The position numbers and the translations under genes were made by a program. A DNA stretch of 46,612 nt from Bog-473 sp035947875 (GTDB lineage: Bacteria; Actinomycetota; Acidimicrobiia; Acidimicrobiales; RAAP-2): assembly GCA_035947875.1 (NCBI GenBank), contig DASZJQ010000200.1, forward strand, positions 1-46,612, written 5' to 3'. Below are positions 23,510-31,975 of this stretch, one piece after another. A model generated the notes under the pieces. The model ran no database searches, was not told the origin of the DNA, and saw only the letters and a list, made by a program, of their open reading frames with translations. Each line of letters starts with the position of its first letter. Position 1 is the first letter of the stretch.

Positions 23510-24256
23510 TCAGTTCCCGCCCACCAGCAGGTGAGCCCACCAGTTGTCGACATGGGCGAAGGCCACGGTGATGGGCCCGTGGGACTGCAGATAGAAGTTG
23601 AGCAGGACCAATCCCATAATGATCGCCATGGTGTAGGGCCGGATGCGCAGGTACGTCGGCCAGTAACGGGCCGGAAGCAACCGCTCGAAGAGGACGGATC
23701 CGTCGAGCGGCGGGAGCGGGATCATGTTGAAGATGGCCAGCCCGACATTGGCCAGTCCGAACAGATAGATGATCTCCGCCGGCAGGGAGAAGGAGCCGGG
23801 AACGAAGATCGGCCCGGCCGGCAGGTTCGGACGACTGAACTTGATGAAGACGACGGCGGCGACGGCGGCCAGCACCACGTTGGTGGCCGGCCCGGCCAGG
23901 GACACCAGCACACCCTGGTTTCGGGGGCTCCGGAGCCGGGCCGTGTTGACCGGGACCGGCTTGGCCCACCCGAACACGCCGGCCGAGGCGATGACCATCA
24001 CCGCCGGCACGATGAGCGTTCCCACGGGATCGACGTGCACCAGCGGGTTGAGGCTGAGCCGACCCGCCCGGGCGGCCGTGTCATCGCCGAAGAATCGGGC
24101 CACCCACCCGTGCGAGACCTCGTGGAGGATGATCGACGGGATCACCACCAAGAAGAAGATGATCTCCTCCCGGGTGATGTTGTGGTGGGCCACCAGGGCG
24201 ATGAGCAGCACCGCGCCCCCGACGATCCACAGGGTGCGCTTGGTGTTCTGATCCAT
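23510..24256 (-). CDS. Site-2-protease-like M50 metalloprotease
   Basis: A 248-residue integral membrane protease of the M50 (rhomboid-like S2P, FtsH-independent) group that cleaves substrates inside the bilayer. The zinc motif HEVSHGW begins at His45 in a membrane helix (IILHEVSHG), and the third ligand lies in NMIPLPPLDGS. About five to six hydrophobic segments are visible. No PDZ domain is present, so this is the short, Rv1109-like or YwhC-like type. The start ATG 24256 follows a 18-bp palindrome; the frame continues to a GTG at 24295 immediately after the dksA-like stop, which would add 13 residues. Its substrate is unknown. Confidence 0.88.
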   Translation of the reverse strand: MDQNTKRTLWIVGGAVLLIALVAHHNITREEIIFFLVVIPSIILHEVSHGWVARFFGDDTAARAGRLSLNPLVHVDPVGTLIVPAVMVIASAGVFGWAKPVPVNTARLRSPRNQGVLVSLAGPATNVVLAAVAAVVFIKFSRPNLPAGPIFVPGSFSLPAEIIYLFGLANVGLAIFNMIPLPPLDGSVLFERLLPARYWPTYLRIRPYTMAIIMGLVLLNFYLQSHGPITVAFAHVDNWWAHLLVGGN

Positions 24257-24261
24257 GGGAC

Positions 24262-24279
24262 GACGACCGGCCGGTCGTC
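24262..24279. promoter_or_regulatory. 18-bp perfect palindrome before the M50 start
   Basis: GACGACCGGCCGGTCGTC is fully self-complementary and ends 5 bp before the ATG at 24256. It could be an operator or an RNA hairpin occluding the start, and lies inside the coding region only if the GTG at 24295 is used. Confidence 0.6.
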
Positions 24280-24295
24280 CCCCGGTGTAGCTCAC

Positions 24296-24655
24296 TTACT
24301 GCTTGGCGGCATCGACGATGCAAAAGCGCGCCATCGGAATGGCTTCGAGCCTCGCCTCGCCGATGGGCTTGCCACAGGCCTCACACACGCCGTAGGTCCC
24401 GTCGCGGAGGCGACCGAGGGCGGCGTCGACCTCGTCGAGCGTCTCCTGCAGCTCGGTGGCCAGCCGCTCGGCCTCACCGCGCTCGGCCGTGACCTGGCTG
24501 GAATCGGCGAAGTTCGAGTCGTAGTTCAGCCCGCTGTCGCCGACATTGCGAAATCCCAGCTCTTCCAGCTGGGCCTGGAGCCCCTTCTGCTCGGAGCGCA
24601 GGAGGGCGGCGTAGTCGGTCGCGGAGGATTCGGCCGTTGAGGCCTCGTTCGGCAT
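24296..24655 (-). CDS. DksA/TraR-type zinc-finger protein with altered fourth ligand
   Basis: A 119-residue protein of the DksA/TraR/RNAP-binding family. The coiled-coil part covers about 20-80 and the zinc site contains Cys91-x2-Cys94 (CEACGKPI), then Cys112 in ARFCIVD. The fourth ligand is normally a Cys in FCxxC; here it is Asp115. The residue between Glu and Asp at the coiled-coil tip cannot be matched to E. coli DksA with certainty. Such single-finger actinobacterial proteins may control transcription initiation, but their role is not established. The start is ATG 24655, 4 bp after xerD. It precedes the M50 gene and may be its operon partner. Confidence 0.85.
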   Translation of the reverse strand: MPNEASTAESSATDYAALLRSEQKGLQAQLEELGFRNVGDSGLNYDSNFADSSQVTAERGEAERLATELQETLDEVDAALGRLRDGTYGVCEACGKPIGEARLEAIPMARFCIVDAAKQ

Positions 24656-24659
24656 GGGG

Positions 24660-25625
24660 TCATGCTACGTGGTCCCTCCCTCGCTTTGTTCCCGCTCGGG
24701 GGTGGGCGCTCTCGTAGGCACGTCGCAGGTGGTCAGAGGACACCTTGGTGTAGCGCTGCGTGGTGGCGATGGAGGCGTGGCCGAGGAGTTCCTGGACCAC
24801 CCGGATATCGGCACCGTGCGCCAGCATGTGGGTGGCGCAGGAGTGACGCAGGACATGGGGGCTCACCCGATCCGCCAGACCGACCCGGTCGGCGTACTTC
24901 TTCACCACACCGAAGGCCCCGACCCGGGTCAGCCGACCACCACGGACATTGAGGAAGACGGCCTCGGCGTCATCCCGGAACTTCCAGCGGGCGGGGACGA
25001 GAAGGGGCCGCCCCTGCCCGGACAACCATTGGGCCAGGGCATCTCGGGCCAGCCGGCCCAGCGGCACGACGCGCTCCTTGCTCCCCTTGCCGAAGAGCCT
25101 GATGAGAGGCACATCGGTCGCCTCCAGCGCCTCGGCCACATCCCCCAGGTTGAGGCCCACCACCTCACTGACTCTGGCCCCGGTGGCGTAGAGGACCTCC
25201 AGCAGGGCCCGGTCGCGCAGGACCGCCGGCCCGGTGCCGACAACGGCGCCGAGCAGCCGGCTCGTCTCCTCCTCGCTCAGCGCCTTGGGGAGCAGATCGG
25301 CGATCCCGATACCGGGGAGATCCGCCGTCGGATCGGTCGGCGCCAGATCCTCCTCGACCAGGAACCGGTGAAATCCCCGCATGGTGGAGAGCGCCCGGGC
25401 CACCGAGGAGGCACTGTGCGTCTGGCGCAGGGACGCCACATAGGCCGCCACGTCACTCGAGGTCGCCTGGTCCATCGACACACCCGTTGGGCCGTCTCCC
25501 AGATACGCCTGGTACGCGGCCAGATCCCGGCGATAGGAGCTGAGGGTCCGGGGCGAGCGTCCCCGCTCGACCTCCAACCAGGAAAGGAACTCCTCGGCGT
25601 TGCGCGAGAGCGGTGCCGCCGGCAC
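24660..25625 (-). CDS. xerD: Site-specific tyrosine recombinase XerD-like
   Basis: A 321-residue tyrosine recombinase that resolves chromosome dimers at dif. The catalytic set is intact: Arg151 (ATGARVSE), Lys183 (GKGSKER), His257 and Arg260 (PHVLRHSCATH), His283 (LLGHASIATTQ) and Tyr292 (RYTKV). The N-terminal SAM-like domain (FLSWLEVERGRSPRTLSSY) is normal. The position after pyrG and NUDIX matches actinobacterial xerD, so this is chromosomal rather than a mobile-element integrase. The start GTG or ATG at 25625 lies 14 bp after the NUDIX stop. Confidence 0.95.
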   Translation of the reverse strand: MPAAPLSRNAEEFLSWLEVERGRSPRTLSSYRRDLAAYQAYLGDGPTGVSMDQATSSDVAAYVASLRQTHSASSVARALSTMRGFHRFLVEEDLAPTDPTADLPGIGIADLLPKALSEEETSRLLGAVVGTGPAVLRDRALLEVLYATGARVSEVVGLNLGDVAEALEATDVPLIRLFGKGSKERVVPLGRLARDALAQWLSGQGRPLLVPARWKFRDDAEAVFLNVRGGRLTRVGAFGVVKKYADRVGLADRVSPHVLRHSCATHMLAHGADIRVVQELLGHASIATTQRYTKVSSDHLRRAYESAHPRAGTKRGRDHVA

Positions 25626-25639
25626 GTCGCGATCTGTCG

Positions 25640-26182
25640 CTATCCGGCCAGGTGGGCGCGAGCCAAAAGAAGGGCGAGCACCGTGGTCTCATCCACCAGC
25701 GTGCCGTCGGCGATCAGGTCCTCGACCCCGTCCAGGGAGATGGTCTCGATGGTCATGAAGCCCTCTTCCACGCCTCTTGGGTCGACCGGCACGGACGACA
25801 GGCCCGTGGCCAAGAAGATGGTGGTGTACTGATCACTGATGCCCGGGGTGTTGAAGGTGCCCATCAGCCGCTCCATCGAAGCCGCCTGCAATCCGGCTTC
25901 TTCGGCCAGCTCGCGCCGGGCCGTCGTCTCGGGTGCCTCACCGGGCACATCGCAGGTCCCGGCGGGGGTCTCGAGGACCATGCGGTCGATCGAAGCCCGG
26001 TACTGCCGGACCAACGTCACCGTTCGGGTTTCGTCGACCGGCACGATGGTCACCGCCCCGGGGTGATGGACCACAAAGCGCTCGAAGGGTGTGCCGTCGG
26101 GATCGACCAGGCCCACCTTGCCCACGCTGAAGAGCCAGCCCCGGAAGACCTCTTCTTCCGAGACCCGGGCGAAGGGTGCCAC
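25640..26182 (-). CDS. NUDIX hydrolase (ADP-ribose pyrophosphatase-like)
   Basis: A 180-residue NUDIX enzyme. The Nudix box is GEAPETTARRELAEEAGLQA, with GTFNTPGISDQYTTIFLA after it, as in ADP-ribose diphosphatases. It would hydrolyse NDP-sugars or ADP-ribose. The GTG at 26182 begins 5 bases after the pyrG stop and gives the normal N terminus (FARVSEEEVFRGWLFSV); the longer frame upstream is an Arg/Gly/Pro-rich shadow of pyrG. The pyrG-NUDIX-xerD order is conserved in actinobacteria. Confidence 0.92.
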   Translation of the reverse strand: MAPFARVSEEEVFRGWLFSVGKVGLVDPDGTPFERFVVHHPGAVTIVPVDETRTVTLVRQYRASIDRMVLETPAGTCDVPGEAPETTARRELAEEAGLQAASMERLMGTFNTPGISDQYTTIFLATGLSSVPVDPRGVEEGFMTIETISLDGVEDLIADGTLVDETTVLALLLARAHLAG

Positions 26183-26187
26183 GGGGG

Positions 26188-27840
26188 TCAGGGAACGGAG
26201 TCGAGGTCGAGCAGGTGCGGCTCTCGCCCTTCGGCCCGCTCGAGCGCGGCCCCGAGGAGATCCCGGAACAGCGGGTGGGCCCGGTCGGGCCGGCTCTTGA
26301 ACTCGGGATGAGCCTGGGTGCCCACCCAGAAGGGATGCTCGCTCAGCTCGATGAATTCGACCAACTGCCCATCCGGCGAGCTTCCGGAGCACACCAGACC
26401 GGCCGCCTCGAGCTTGCCCTTGTAGCGATTGTTGAACTCGAACCGGTGGCGGTGCCGTTCGGTCACCCCGAGGGTGCTGTAGGCCTGAGCCACCTTGGTC
26501 CCAGGGACGAGCGTGGCCTGGTAGGAGCCGAGCCGCATGGTCCCGCCCTTGTCCGTCACATCGGCCTGGTCCGGCATCAGATCGATCACCGGGTGGGGGG
26601 TGAGCGAGTCGAATTCCCGCGAGTTGGCCCGGTCCAGCCCGGCCCAATCGCGCGCCACCGCAATCACCATGACCTGGAGCCCCAGGCAGAGGCCGAGGCA
26701 CGGGATCTCATGATCTCGGGCGTAGCCCGCCGCGGCCACCATGCCCTCGATACCGCGCACGCCGAAGCCACCCGGGATCACGATGCCGTCGAGGCCGCGC
26801 AGTCGGTCGTCGCCGGCGATGAGAATGTCCGTCACCAGTTCGGCGTCGATCCAGTCCAGCTCGATGTCCGTGCCGTGATGGAAGCCGCCCGAACGCAAGG
26901 CCTCGACGACCGACATGTAGGCGTCCGGCATGTTGACGTACTTGCCCACGATCCCGATCTTGACCCGGCGCGACAGTGACTCGACCCGCTGCACCAGCTG
27001 CTCCCACTGCCCCAGCCCGTCGGTCATGGGATAGGCCGCTTGGTCAATGGCCAGGGTGCGGCACACGAACGAATCGAGCCCCTGCTCGTGCAGGACCAGG
27101 GGGATCTCATAGATGCTCGGAGCGTCGACGGCGGACACCACCGCCTCCATGGAGACGTCGCAGAGCGCCGAGATCTTCCGCTTCAATCCCTCCGAGATCG
27201 GCATGTTGGAGCGGCAGACGATGACGTCGGGTTGAATACCTCGACTGCGCAGCTCGGTCACCGAGTGCTGCGTGGGTTTGGTCTTCTGCTCCCCGGTCAC
27301 CAGGTACGGCACCAACGTGAGGTGGACGTAGCAGACGTTGTCGCGGCCGATATCGCGCCGGAACTGCCGGATGGCCTCGAGGAAGGGGACGATCTCGATG
27401 TCGCCCACCGTGCCGCCGATCTCGACGATGACGATGTCCACGTCGTCGCTGGCCAGGCGGCGGACCCGCTCCTTGATCTCGTCGGTGACATGGGGGATCA
27501 CCTGGACCGTGCGCCCCAGGAAGTCACCGCGCCGTTCCTTCTCGATGACCGACCGGTAGATCCAACCTGTGGTCGTGTTGGAGCGCTTGTGGAGGTTCTC
27601 GTCGATGAAGCGTTCGTAGTGCCCGAGGTCGAGATCGGTCTCCCCCCCGTCTTCGGTGACGAAGACCTCGCCATGCTCACCGGGGTTCATGGTCCCCGGG
27701 TCGACGTTGATGTAGGGGTCGAGCTTGCACATGGTGACCCGCAGACCCCGACATTTGAGCAGTCGGCCCAGCGAAGAGGCGGTGAGCCCCTTTCCGAGGG
27801 AGCTGGACACGCCCCCGGTGACGAAGATGAACTTGCTCAC
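26188..27840 (-). CDS. pyrG: CTP synthase
   Basis: A 550-residue CTP synthetase that aminates UTP to CTP with ATP and glutamine. The synthetase domain has GGVSSSLGKGLTA, KLDPYINVDPGTM and EHGEVFVTEDGGETDLDLGHYERF (key GEVFV and DLDLGHYERF); the glutaminase domain has Cys385 in CLGLCLGLQ and the His-Glu pair in AHPEF. The start is GTG 27840. The distance to recN is 90 bp, where the copper-related mctB and steA genes usually lie in mycobacteria; they are absent here. Confidence 0.97.
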   Translation of the reverse strand: MSKFIFVTGGVSSSLGKGLTASSLGRLLKCRGLRVTMCKLDPYINVDPGTMNPGEHGEVFVTEDGGETDLDLGHYERFIDENLHKRSNTTTGWIYRSVIEKERRGDFLGRTVQVIPHVTDEIKERVRRLASDDVDIVIVEIGGTVGDIEIVPFLEAIRQFRRDIGRDNVCYVHLTLVPYLVTGEQKTKPTQHSVTELRSRGIQPDVIVCRSNMPISEGLKRKISALCDVSMEAVVSAVDAPSIYEIPLVLHEQGLDSFVCRTLAIDQAAYPMTDGLGQWEQLVQRVESLSRRVKIGIVGKYVNMPDAYMSVVEALRSGGFHHGTDIELDWIDAELVTDILIAGDDRLRGLDGIVIPGGFGVRGIEGMVAAAGYARDHEIPCLGLCLGLQVMVIAVARDWAGLDRANSREFDSLTPHPVIDLMPDQADVTDKGGTMRLGSYQATLVPGTKVAQAYSTLGVTERHRHRFEFNNRYKGKLEAAGLVCSGSSPDGQLVEFIELSEHPFWVGTQAHPEFKSRPDRAHPLFRDLLGAALERAEGREPHLLDLDSVP

Positions 27841-27930
27841 GCCACCCGCGGGGCGCCGGAGGTCATCAGAAATGATCGGTGCACCCGGCCACGATAATCG
27901 AACGGAGCCGATGGCGTGGTGGACACTTCC

Positions 27931-29541
27931 TCAAGCCAATTGGGGGCCGGCGGCGCCGAGGAGCTCACGGGCGTGCGCCCGAGCCGACTCGCTGTCGGGA
28001 TGCCCCGACAACATGCGGGAAACCTCGATCACCCGGTCCTCCCCGGCGATGGCGGCGGCCGTGGTGACGGTCCGGCCGCCGAGCTGCTGTTTCTCCACCG
28101 TGATCTGCTGATCCGCGCGCGCCGCCACCTGGGCCAGGTGCGTGACCACCAGGACCTGGCGATCCCAGGCCACCTCGGCCAGCGCGTGGCCGAGGGACAG
28201 GGCTGCGGCCCCGCCCACGCCGGCATCCACCTCATCGAACACCATGGTCGTCGGCCCGTGCATCGCGACCAGGCGGATGGCCAACATGGCCCGGGCCAGT
28301 TCGCCGCCGGATGCCGCCTTGCCCAGCGGCAGGACCGGTTCCCCGACGTTGGCCCCCAGGGCCAGCTCCACGGGGTCCCCGGTACCGTCGGGCCCGACCC
28401 TCACCTCCACCCTGGCCCCGACCATGGCCAGCTCGGACAGCCGCTCCCCCACCAGGGCCCCGAAGTGCACCGCCGCCCCCGCTCGCACCGTTCGCACCTG
28501 TTCCTCGGCCACGTCCAGCGCCTCACCCACGCCCGACCGTTCGGCCTCGAGCAGGGCGGCGACCGCCTCGGCGTTCTCCAGTCCGTGCAGTCGGTTGGCA
28601 GCCTCCTCGGCGAAGGCGATGACGGCCGGCAGGTCATCGCCGTACTTGCGCTTGAGCTCACCCAGCAGTCGACGGCGCTCCTGGACCACGGCCAGGCGAG
28701 CCGGATCGTCGTCCCACCCCTCCACCACATCCCGGAGGGCCCGCACCACATCGGCCAACTCAATGGCCACCGAGGTGATGCGCCGGCGGTGCTCGTCGAG
28801 GGGCTCCCGGTCCGACAGGGCGCTCTCGGCCAGCCCGAGCAGTTCCAGGGCCCCGCCGCCGCCCGCCCCCGTGGGATCGAGCAGATCGACGGCGTGGGCC
28901 GCCGCCTCGCGCAGGGCTCCGGCGTCGGCCAACCGGACCTCCTCCTGGCGCAGCACCGCGTCCTCGTCGGGGTCGGCCAGCCCGGCGGCTCCGATCTCCT
29001 CGATCTGATAGCGCAGCACGTCGGCTTCTCGGGCCCGCTGCTGGACATCGCCACCGAGGTCGGCCAAGGCCACGGCGAGCTCGCGTTGGCGCGTGCGCAG
29101 GCGCGTCACCTCGCTCAGGTCGGTCCCGGCGTACGCATCGAGCACCATGCGCTGCGCTCCGGGCGTGACCAAAGACTGGTGTTCGTTCTGGCCGTGGATC
29201 TCGACCAACTCGCCGGCGACCTCGACCAACGCGCTCACCGGGGACATCCGGCCGTCGATCCAGGCCCGGGAGCGGCCTTCCGCCGGCACGGAGCGGGCCA
29301 GAATGATCTCGCGCTCGTCGTCGCCGTCGGCCACCACGAAACGGGCTTCGACGACGGCTTCGGCGGCGCCGGCCCGCACGACGGTGGAGCTGGCCTTGCC
29401 TCCCAGGACGAGGTGCAACGCCTCCACCACCAGCGTCTTCCCGGCCCCGGTCTCCCCCGTCAGGGCGGTCATCCCCGGACCGAACGACAAGGACAGGTCC
29501 TCGATGACGCCCAGATCCCGGACGCGCAACTCGGTGAGCAT
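27931..29541 (-). CDS. recN: DNA repair protein RecN
   Basis: A 536-residue SMC-like ATPase that acts in double-strand-break repair. Walker A is GETGAGKTLV near residue 35, the coiled-coil arms span about 150-340, the signature region reads LPLGKAASGGELARAMLAI and Walker B is TTMVFDEVDAGVGG. The start at ATG 29541 gives MLTELRVRDLGVIEDL, the typical N terminus; the longer frame adds a Cys/Ala-rich stretch that covers nadK. It follows nadK by 17 bp. Confidence 0.96.
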   Translation of the reverse strand: MLTELRVRDLGVIEDLSLSFGPGMTALTGETGAGKTLVVEALHLVLGGKASSTVVRAGAAEAVVEARFVVADGDDEREIILARSVPAEGRSRAWIDGRMSPVSALVEVAGELVEIHGQNEHQSLVTPGAQRMVLDAYAGTDLSEVTRLRTRQRELAVALADLGGDVQQRAREADVLRYQIEEIGAAGLADPDEDAVLRQEEVRLADAGALREAAAHAVDLLDPTGAGGGGALELLGLAESALSDREPLDEHRRRITSVAIELADVVRALRDVVEGWDDDPARLAVVQERRRLLGELKRKYGDDLPAVIAFAEEAANRLHGLENAEAVAALLEAERSGVGEALDVAEEQVRTVRAGAAVHFGALVGERLSELAMVGARVEVRVGPDGTGDPVELALGANVGEPVLPLGKAASGGELARAMLAIRLVAMHGPTTMVFDEVDAGVGGAAALSLGHALAEVAWDRQVLVVTHLAQVAARADQQITVEKQQLGGRTVTTAAAIAGEDRVIEVSRMLSGHPDSESARAHARELLGAAGPQLA

Positions 29542-29560
29542 CAGCGGAGCGCCCTGTTTC

Positions 29561-30430
29561 CTACTGGCCGCGGTCCGCCAGCAGGCGGACGCGCAACATG
29601 CCACCGAAGCCGTGAGCGTCATTGCGCACGACCCGCACCGGTCGCGTGGCCACCCGGCAGGTCACCGTCGACGCCGGCTCGAGACGGCCGATCTCCTCCC
29701 CGTCGATCACCAGCACGGCGGCGCGGTCCGAGGCGATCTCCACCATGAACCGCTGGGAGTCGGTGAGCACAAGGCTGCGATCGAGGGAGAGGTGCGGGGC
29801 CACCGGCGTGACCACCATGGCCCGGAGCGTGGGCGAAAGGATCGGTCCGCCGGCCGAGAGGTTGTACGCCGTCGAGCCAGTGGGCGTGGCGATGAGCAGT
29901 CCGTCCGCCGAATAGGTCAGCACCTCTTCCCCGTCGATGGACGTGGCCAGGCGAACGGTATGACCGAAGATGATCTTCTCCAGCACCACCTCGTTGAGGG
30001 CCAGGTGGGTGAAGACGTCATCGGGCAGGGAACGGTCGCCGATGGCCACCTCGAGGGCGCAGCGGGACTCGATGACGGCGCGGTGCTCGAAGACGCGGGT
30101 CAGGGCCTCCCGAAGCTCCTCGGGCACCAGGTCAGGCAGGTACCCGAACCGGCCGTAGTTGACGCCGAGCACCGGGATGTCCTCGGCCCAGGCCAGGCGC
30201 ACGGCCCGCAGGAAGGTACCGTCGCCGCCCATGCTGACGACCACGGTGCTGCCCTTCAGGTCGACGGCATCGATGTCCATCTCCTGTCCGTCCTCGGAGA
30301 CCCGATCGGGTGCGGTGAACTGCAGGACGCGGGCCGAATCGCCCAGAGAACCGAGCCACCCGGTCGTATCGAGGGTCAGCGCCAGGGCGTCGGGGCGCTC
30401 GGGGTGAACGAGAAACGTGACCGTCGACAT
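29561..30430 (-). CDS. nadK: NAD kinase
   Basis: A 289-residue NAD kinase that phosphorylates NAD to NADP. The GGDGT motif is at residues 68-72 (VVSMGGDGTF), NYGRFGYL and NEVVLEK follow, and the glycine-rich SADGLLIATPTGSTAYNLSAGGPI (key TPTGSTAYNLSAGGP) is intact. ATG 30430 lies 4 bp past the tlyA stop. It forms one operon with tlyA and recN, the conserved actinobacterial order. Confidence 0.97.
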   Translation of the reverse strand: MSTVTFLVHPERPDALALTLDTTGWLGSLGDSARVLQFTAPDRVSEDGQEMDIDAVDLKGSTVVVSMGGDGTFLRAVRLAWAEDIPVLGVNYGRFGYLPDLVPEELREALTRVFEHRAVIESRCALEVAIGDRSLPDDVFTHLALNEVVLEKIIFGHTVRLATSIDGEEVLTYSADGLLIATPTGSTAYNLSAGGPILSPTLRAMVVTPVAPHLSLDRSLVLTDSQRFMVEIASDRAAVLVIDGEEIGRLEPASTVTCRVATRPVRVVRNDAHGFGGMLRVRLLADRGQ

Positions 30431-30434
30431 GACC

Positions 30435-31295
30435 TCAGTCCGCCGTGCTGGTGGCAGATCGTCGTGCGACCGCCTCGGAGACCGCCGCCTCGAGGAGGCG
30501 GTCCACCACGTCCTCTTCGGCCGGCGCGGCTCCCTTGCGGGCGTGCACCAGGAACTCGACGTTGCCGGCGGGGCCGGTCAGTGGGGAAACCATCGCCCCC
30601 ATGATGCCGGTTCCGGCCGACTGAAGGGCGGACGTCACGTCGCCGAGCGCCTCAAGCCACACTTCGGGGTCCCGGACGACGCCCTTCCCCCGGGCCACGA
30701 CGGCTCTCCCGGCCTCGAACTGGGGCTTGACCAGAAGAACCAGGTCGGCCCGGTCGGTGCCGACGGGTCCGGTGAGGGCGGGAACCACGGTGACCAGCGA
30801 GATGAAGGAGAGGTCGGCCGTGACGATCGAACACGCGACAAAGTCCGGGTCCACCTGGCTCAGCACCTCGGGCGTCAAGGAGCGAACGTTGACCCTCTCC
30901 AGCACGGTGACCCGAGGGTCGGTCCGGATGCGCTGGTCCAGCTGGCCGTGGCCGACGTCCACCGCGTAGACCGTCACGGCCCCTCGCTGGAGGAGGCAGT
31001 GGGTGAAGCCGCCGGTTGATGCGCCGGCATCGAGCGCGCGCCGATCCGTCACGTCGATGGCGAACCGGGTCAGGGCTGCGTCGAGCTTCTCGCCACCGCG
31101 GCTGACGAAGCGGGCCGGCGGTCCGAGCACCACGACGGGCTCGTTCGGGGCAACCAGGCGAGCCGCCTTGTCCGCCTGCGTTCCGGACACGACCACCAGC
31201 CCAGAGGTGATGGCCTCGAGCGCTTCGGTCCGGGTGGCGACCAGGCCGCGCCGAACGAGCTCGGTATCGAGCCGCCGCCGGGGCGCGTTGCTCAG
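30435..31295 (-). CDS. tlyA: TlyA-type rRNA 2'-O-methyltransferase (probable CTG start)
   Basis: A 286-residue TlyA, an S4-FtsJ-fold enzyme that in mycobacteria methylates 16S C1409 and 23S C1920. The methyltransferase part is clear: ARFVSRGGEKLDAAL, LDAGASTGGFTHCLL, VDVGHGQLD and VLLVKPQFEAGR. The S4 domain needs 33 residues (RRRLDTELVRRGLVATRTE...) before the first canonical start GTG 31196, and this frame has no ATG, GTG or TTG upstream within it. A CTG at 31295 overlaps the upstream TGA as CTGA, in phase with it, exactly as ATGA and GTGA do elsewhere in this window. I therefore place the start there. The alternative is a truncated protein from GTG 31196. Confidence 0.85.
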   Translation of the reverse strand: MSNAPRRRLDTELVRRGLVATRTEALEAITSGLVVVSGTQADKAARLVAPNEPVVVLGPPARFVSRGGEKLDAALTRFAIDVTDRRALDAGASTGGFTHCLLQRGAVTVYAVDVGHGQLDQRIRTDPRVTVLERVNVRSLTPEVLSQVDPDFVACSIVTADLSFISLVTVVPALTGPVGTDRADLVLLVKPQFEAGRAVVARGKGVVRDPEVWLEALGDVTSALQSAGTGIMGAMVSPLTGPAGNVEFLVHARKGAAPAEEDVVDRLLEAAVSEAVARRSATSTAD

Positions 31296-31921
31296 GTGCC
31301 TGATCCGCCCGTGCCGGTCTTCTTGGCCGCGGTCTTCTTCGCTGCGGTCTTCTTGGCCGCCGTCTTCTTTGTCGCGGTCTTCTTCGCTGCGGCCTTCTTG
31401 GCCGCCGTCTTCTTGGGGGCAGACGCAGACGTCGCCTTCTTCGCCGGCGTCTTCTTCCGACCCGACGGGCTCACCGATTCAGCGGCCTTGCGCGCCGCCT
31501 TGGCCGTGTTCGTGGCCGTGGCCTTGGCCGTCTTGGTCGCCGACTTTGCTGACTTGGTGGCACTCTTCCGCACACTCTGGGCCCTGTTGGTGGCCTGTGT
31601 GGTGGCACCCGCCGTGGCGCTCCGCCCGGCCTCGGCCGATCGCTTGAGGATGTCGGCCACCTGGTTGGCAAGATTCTCGACCGCCGAAGAGTCGATCCGG
31701 CTCAGCTGGGCCGACACCTCATGGCGCACGAGTTCCAGCACTTGTTCACTTGTCTTGCGACTCCGGTCAACCAGATTGTCCACCCACTCCTGAGCCTGCC
31801 CTCGTTGGATGTCGCCGCCGCTCACCAGCTCCTTGACGATTTCCTCGGCCCGGGCCCGGGTCACTTGCCCGAACACCGTTCCGGCTTCGAGATACTTCTT
31901 GATTCTTTCGTTCGCTGCCAT
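31292..31921 (-). CDS. Phasin-like protein with histone-H1-type Lys/Ala-rich tail
   Basis: A 209-residue protein. Residues 1 to about 85 form helices (MAANERIKKYLEAGTVFG, AEEIVKELVSGGDI, QEWVDNLVDRSRK) that match the PhaF/polyhydroxyalkanoate-granule regulator type. The tail from about 95 is very basic, first with SATKSAKSATKTAKAT, then repeated KKTAAKK units (at least 6), as in histone-H1-like and PhaF proteins that bind DNA. The fold suggests a protein that links granules or the nucleoid, but no PHA synthesis gene is in the window. The TGA overlaps the probable CTG of tlyA. The start at ATG 31921 is clear. Confidence 0.85.
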   Translation of the reverse strand: MAANERIKKYLEAGTVFGQVTRARAEEIVKELVSGGDIQRGQAQEWVDNLVDRSRKTSEQVLELVRHEVSAQLSRIDSSAVENLANQVADILKRSAEAGRSATAGATTQATNRAQSVRKSATKSAKSATKTAKATATNTAKAARKAAESVSPSGRKKTPAKKATSASAPKKTAAKKAAAKKTATKKTAAKKTAAKKTAAKKTGTGGSGT

Positions 31922-31975
31922 GATACAAGAGTATCTGATCTGCTAGCTGATAGCAAGCACTTGTTCCCCAAAAGT

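Noticed and set aside
24660..25625. xerD as a mobile-element integrase
   Set aside because: Its position after pyrG and NUDIX and its intact housekeeping-type sequence fit chromosomal xerD.
25640..26701. Long minus-strand frame joining the NUDIX gene to an upstream Arg/Gly/Pro-rich stretch
   Set aside because: The upstream part is a frame shadow of pyrG. The NUDIX domain starts cleanly at GTG 26182, 5 bases after the pyrG stop.
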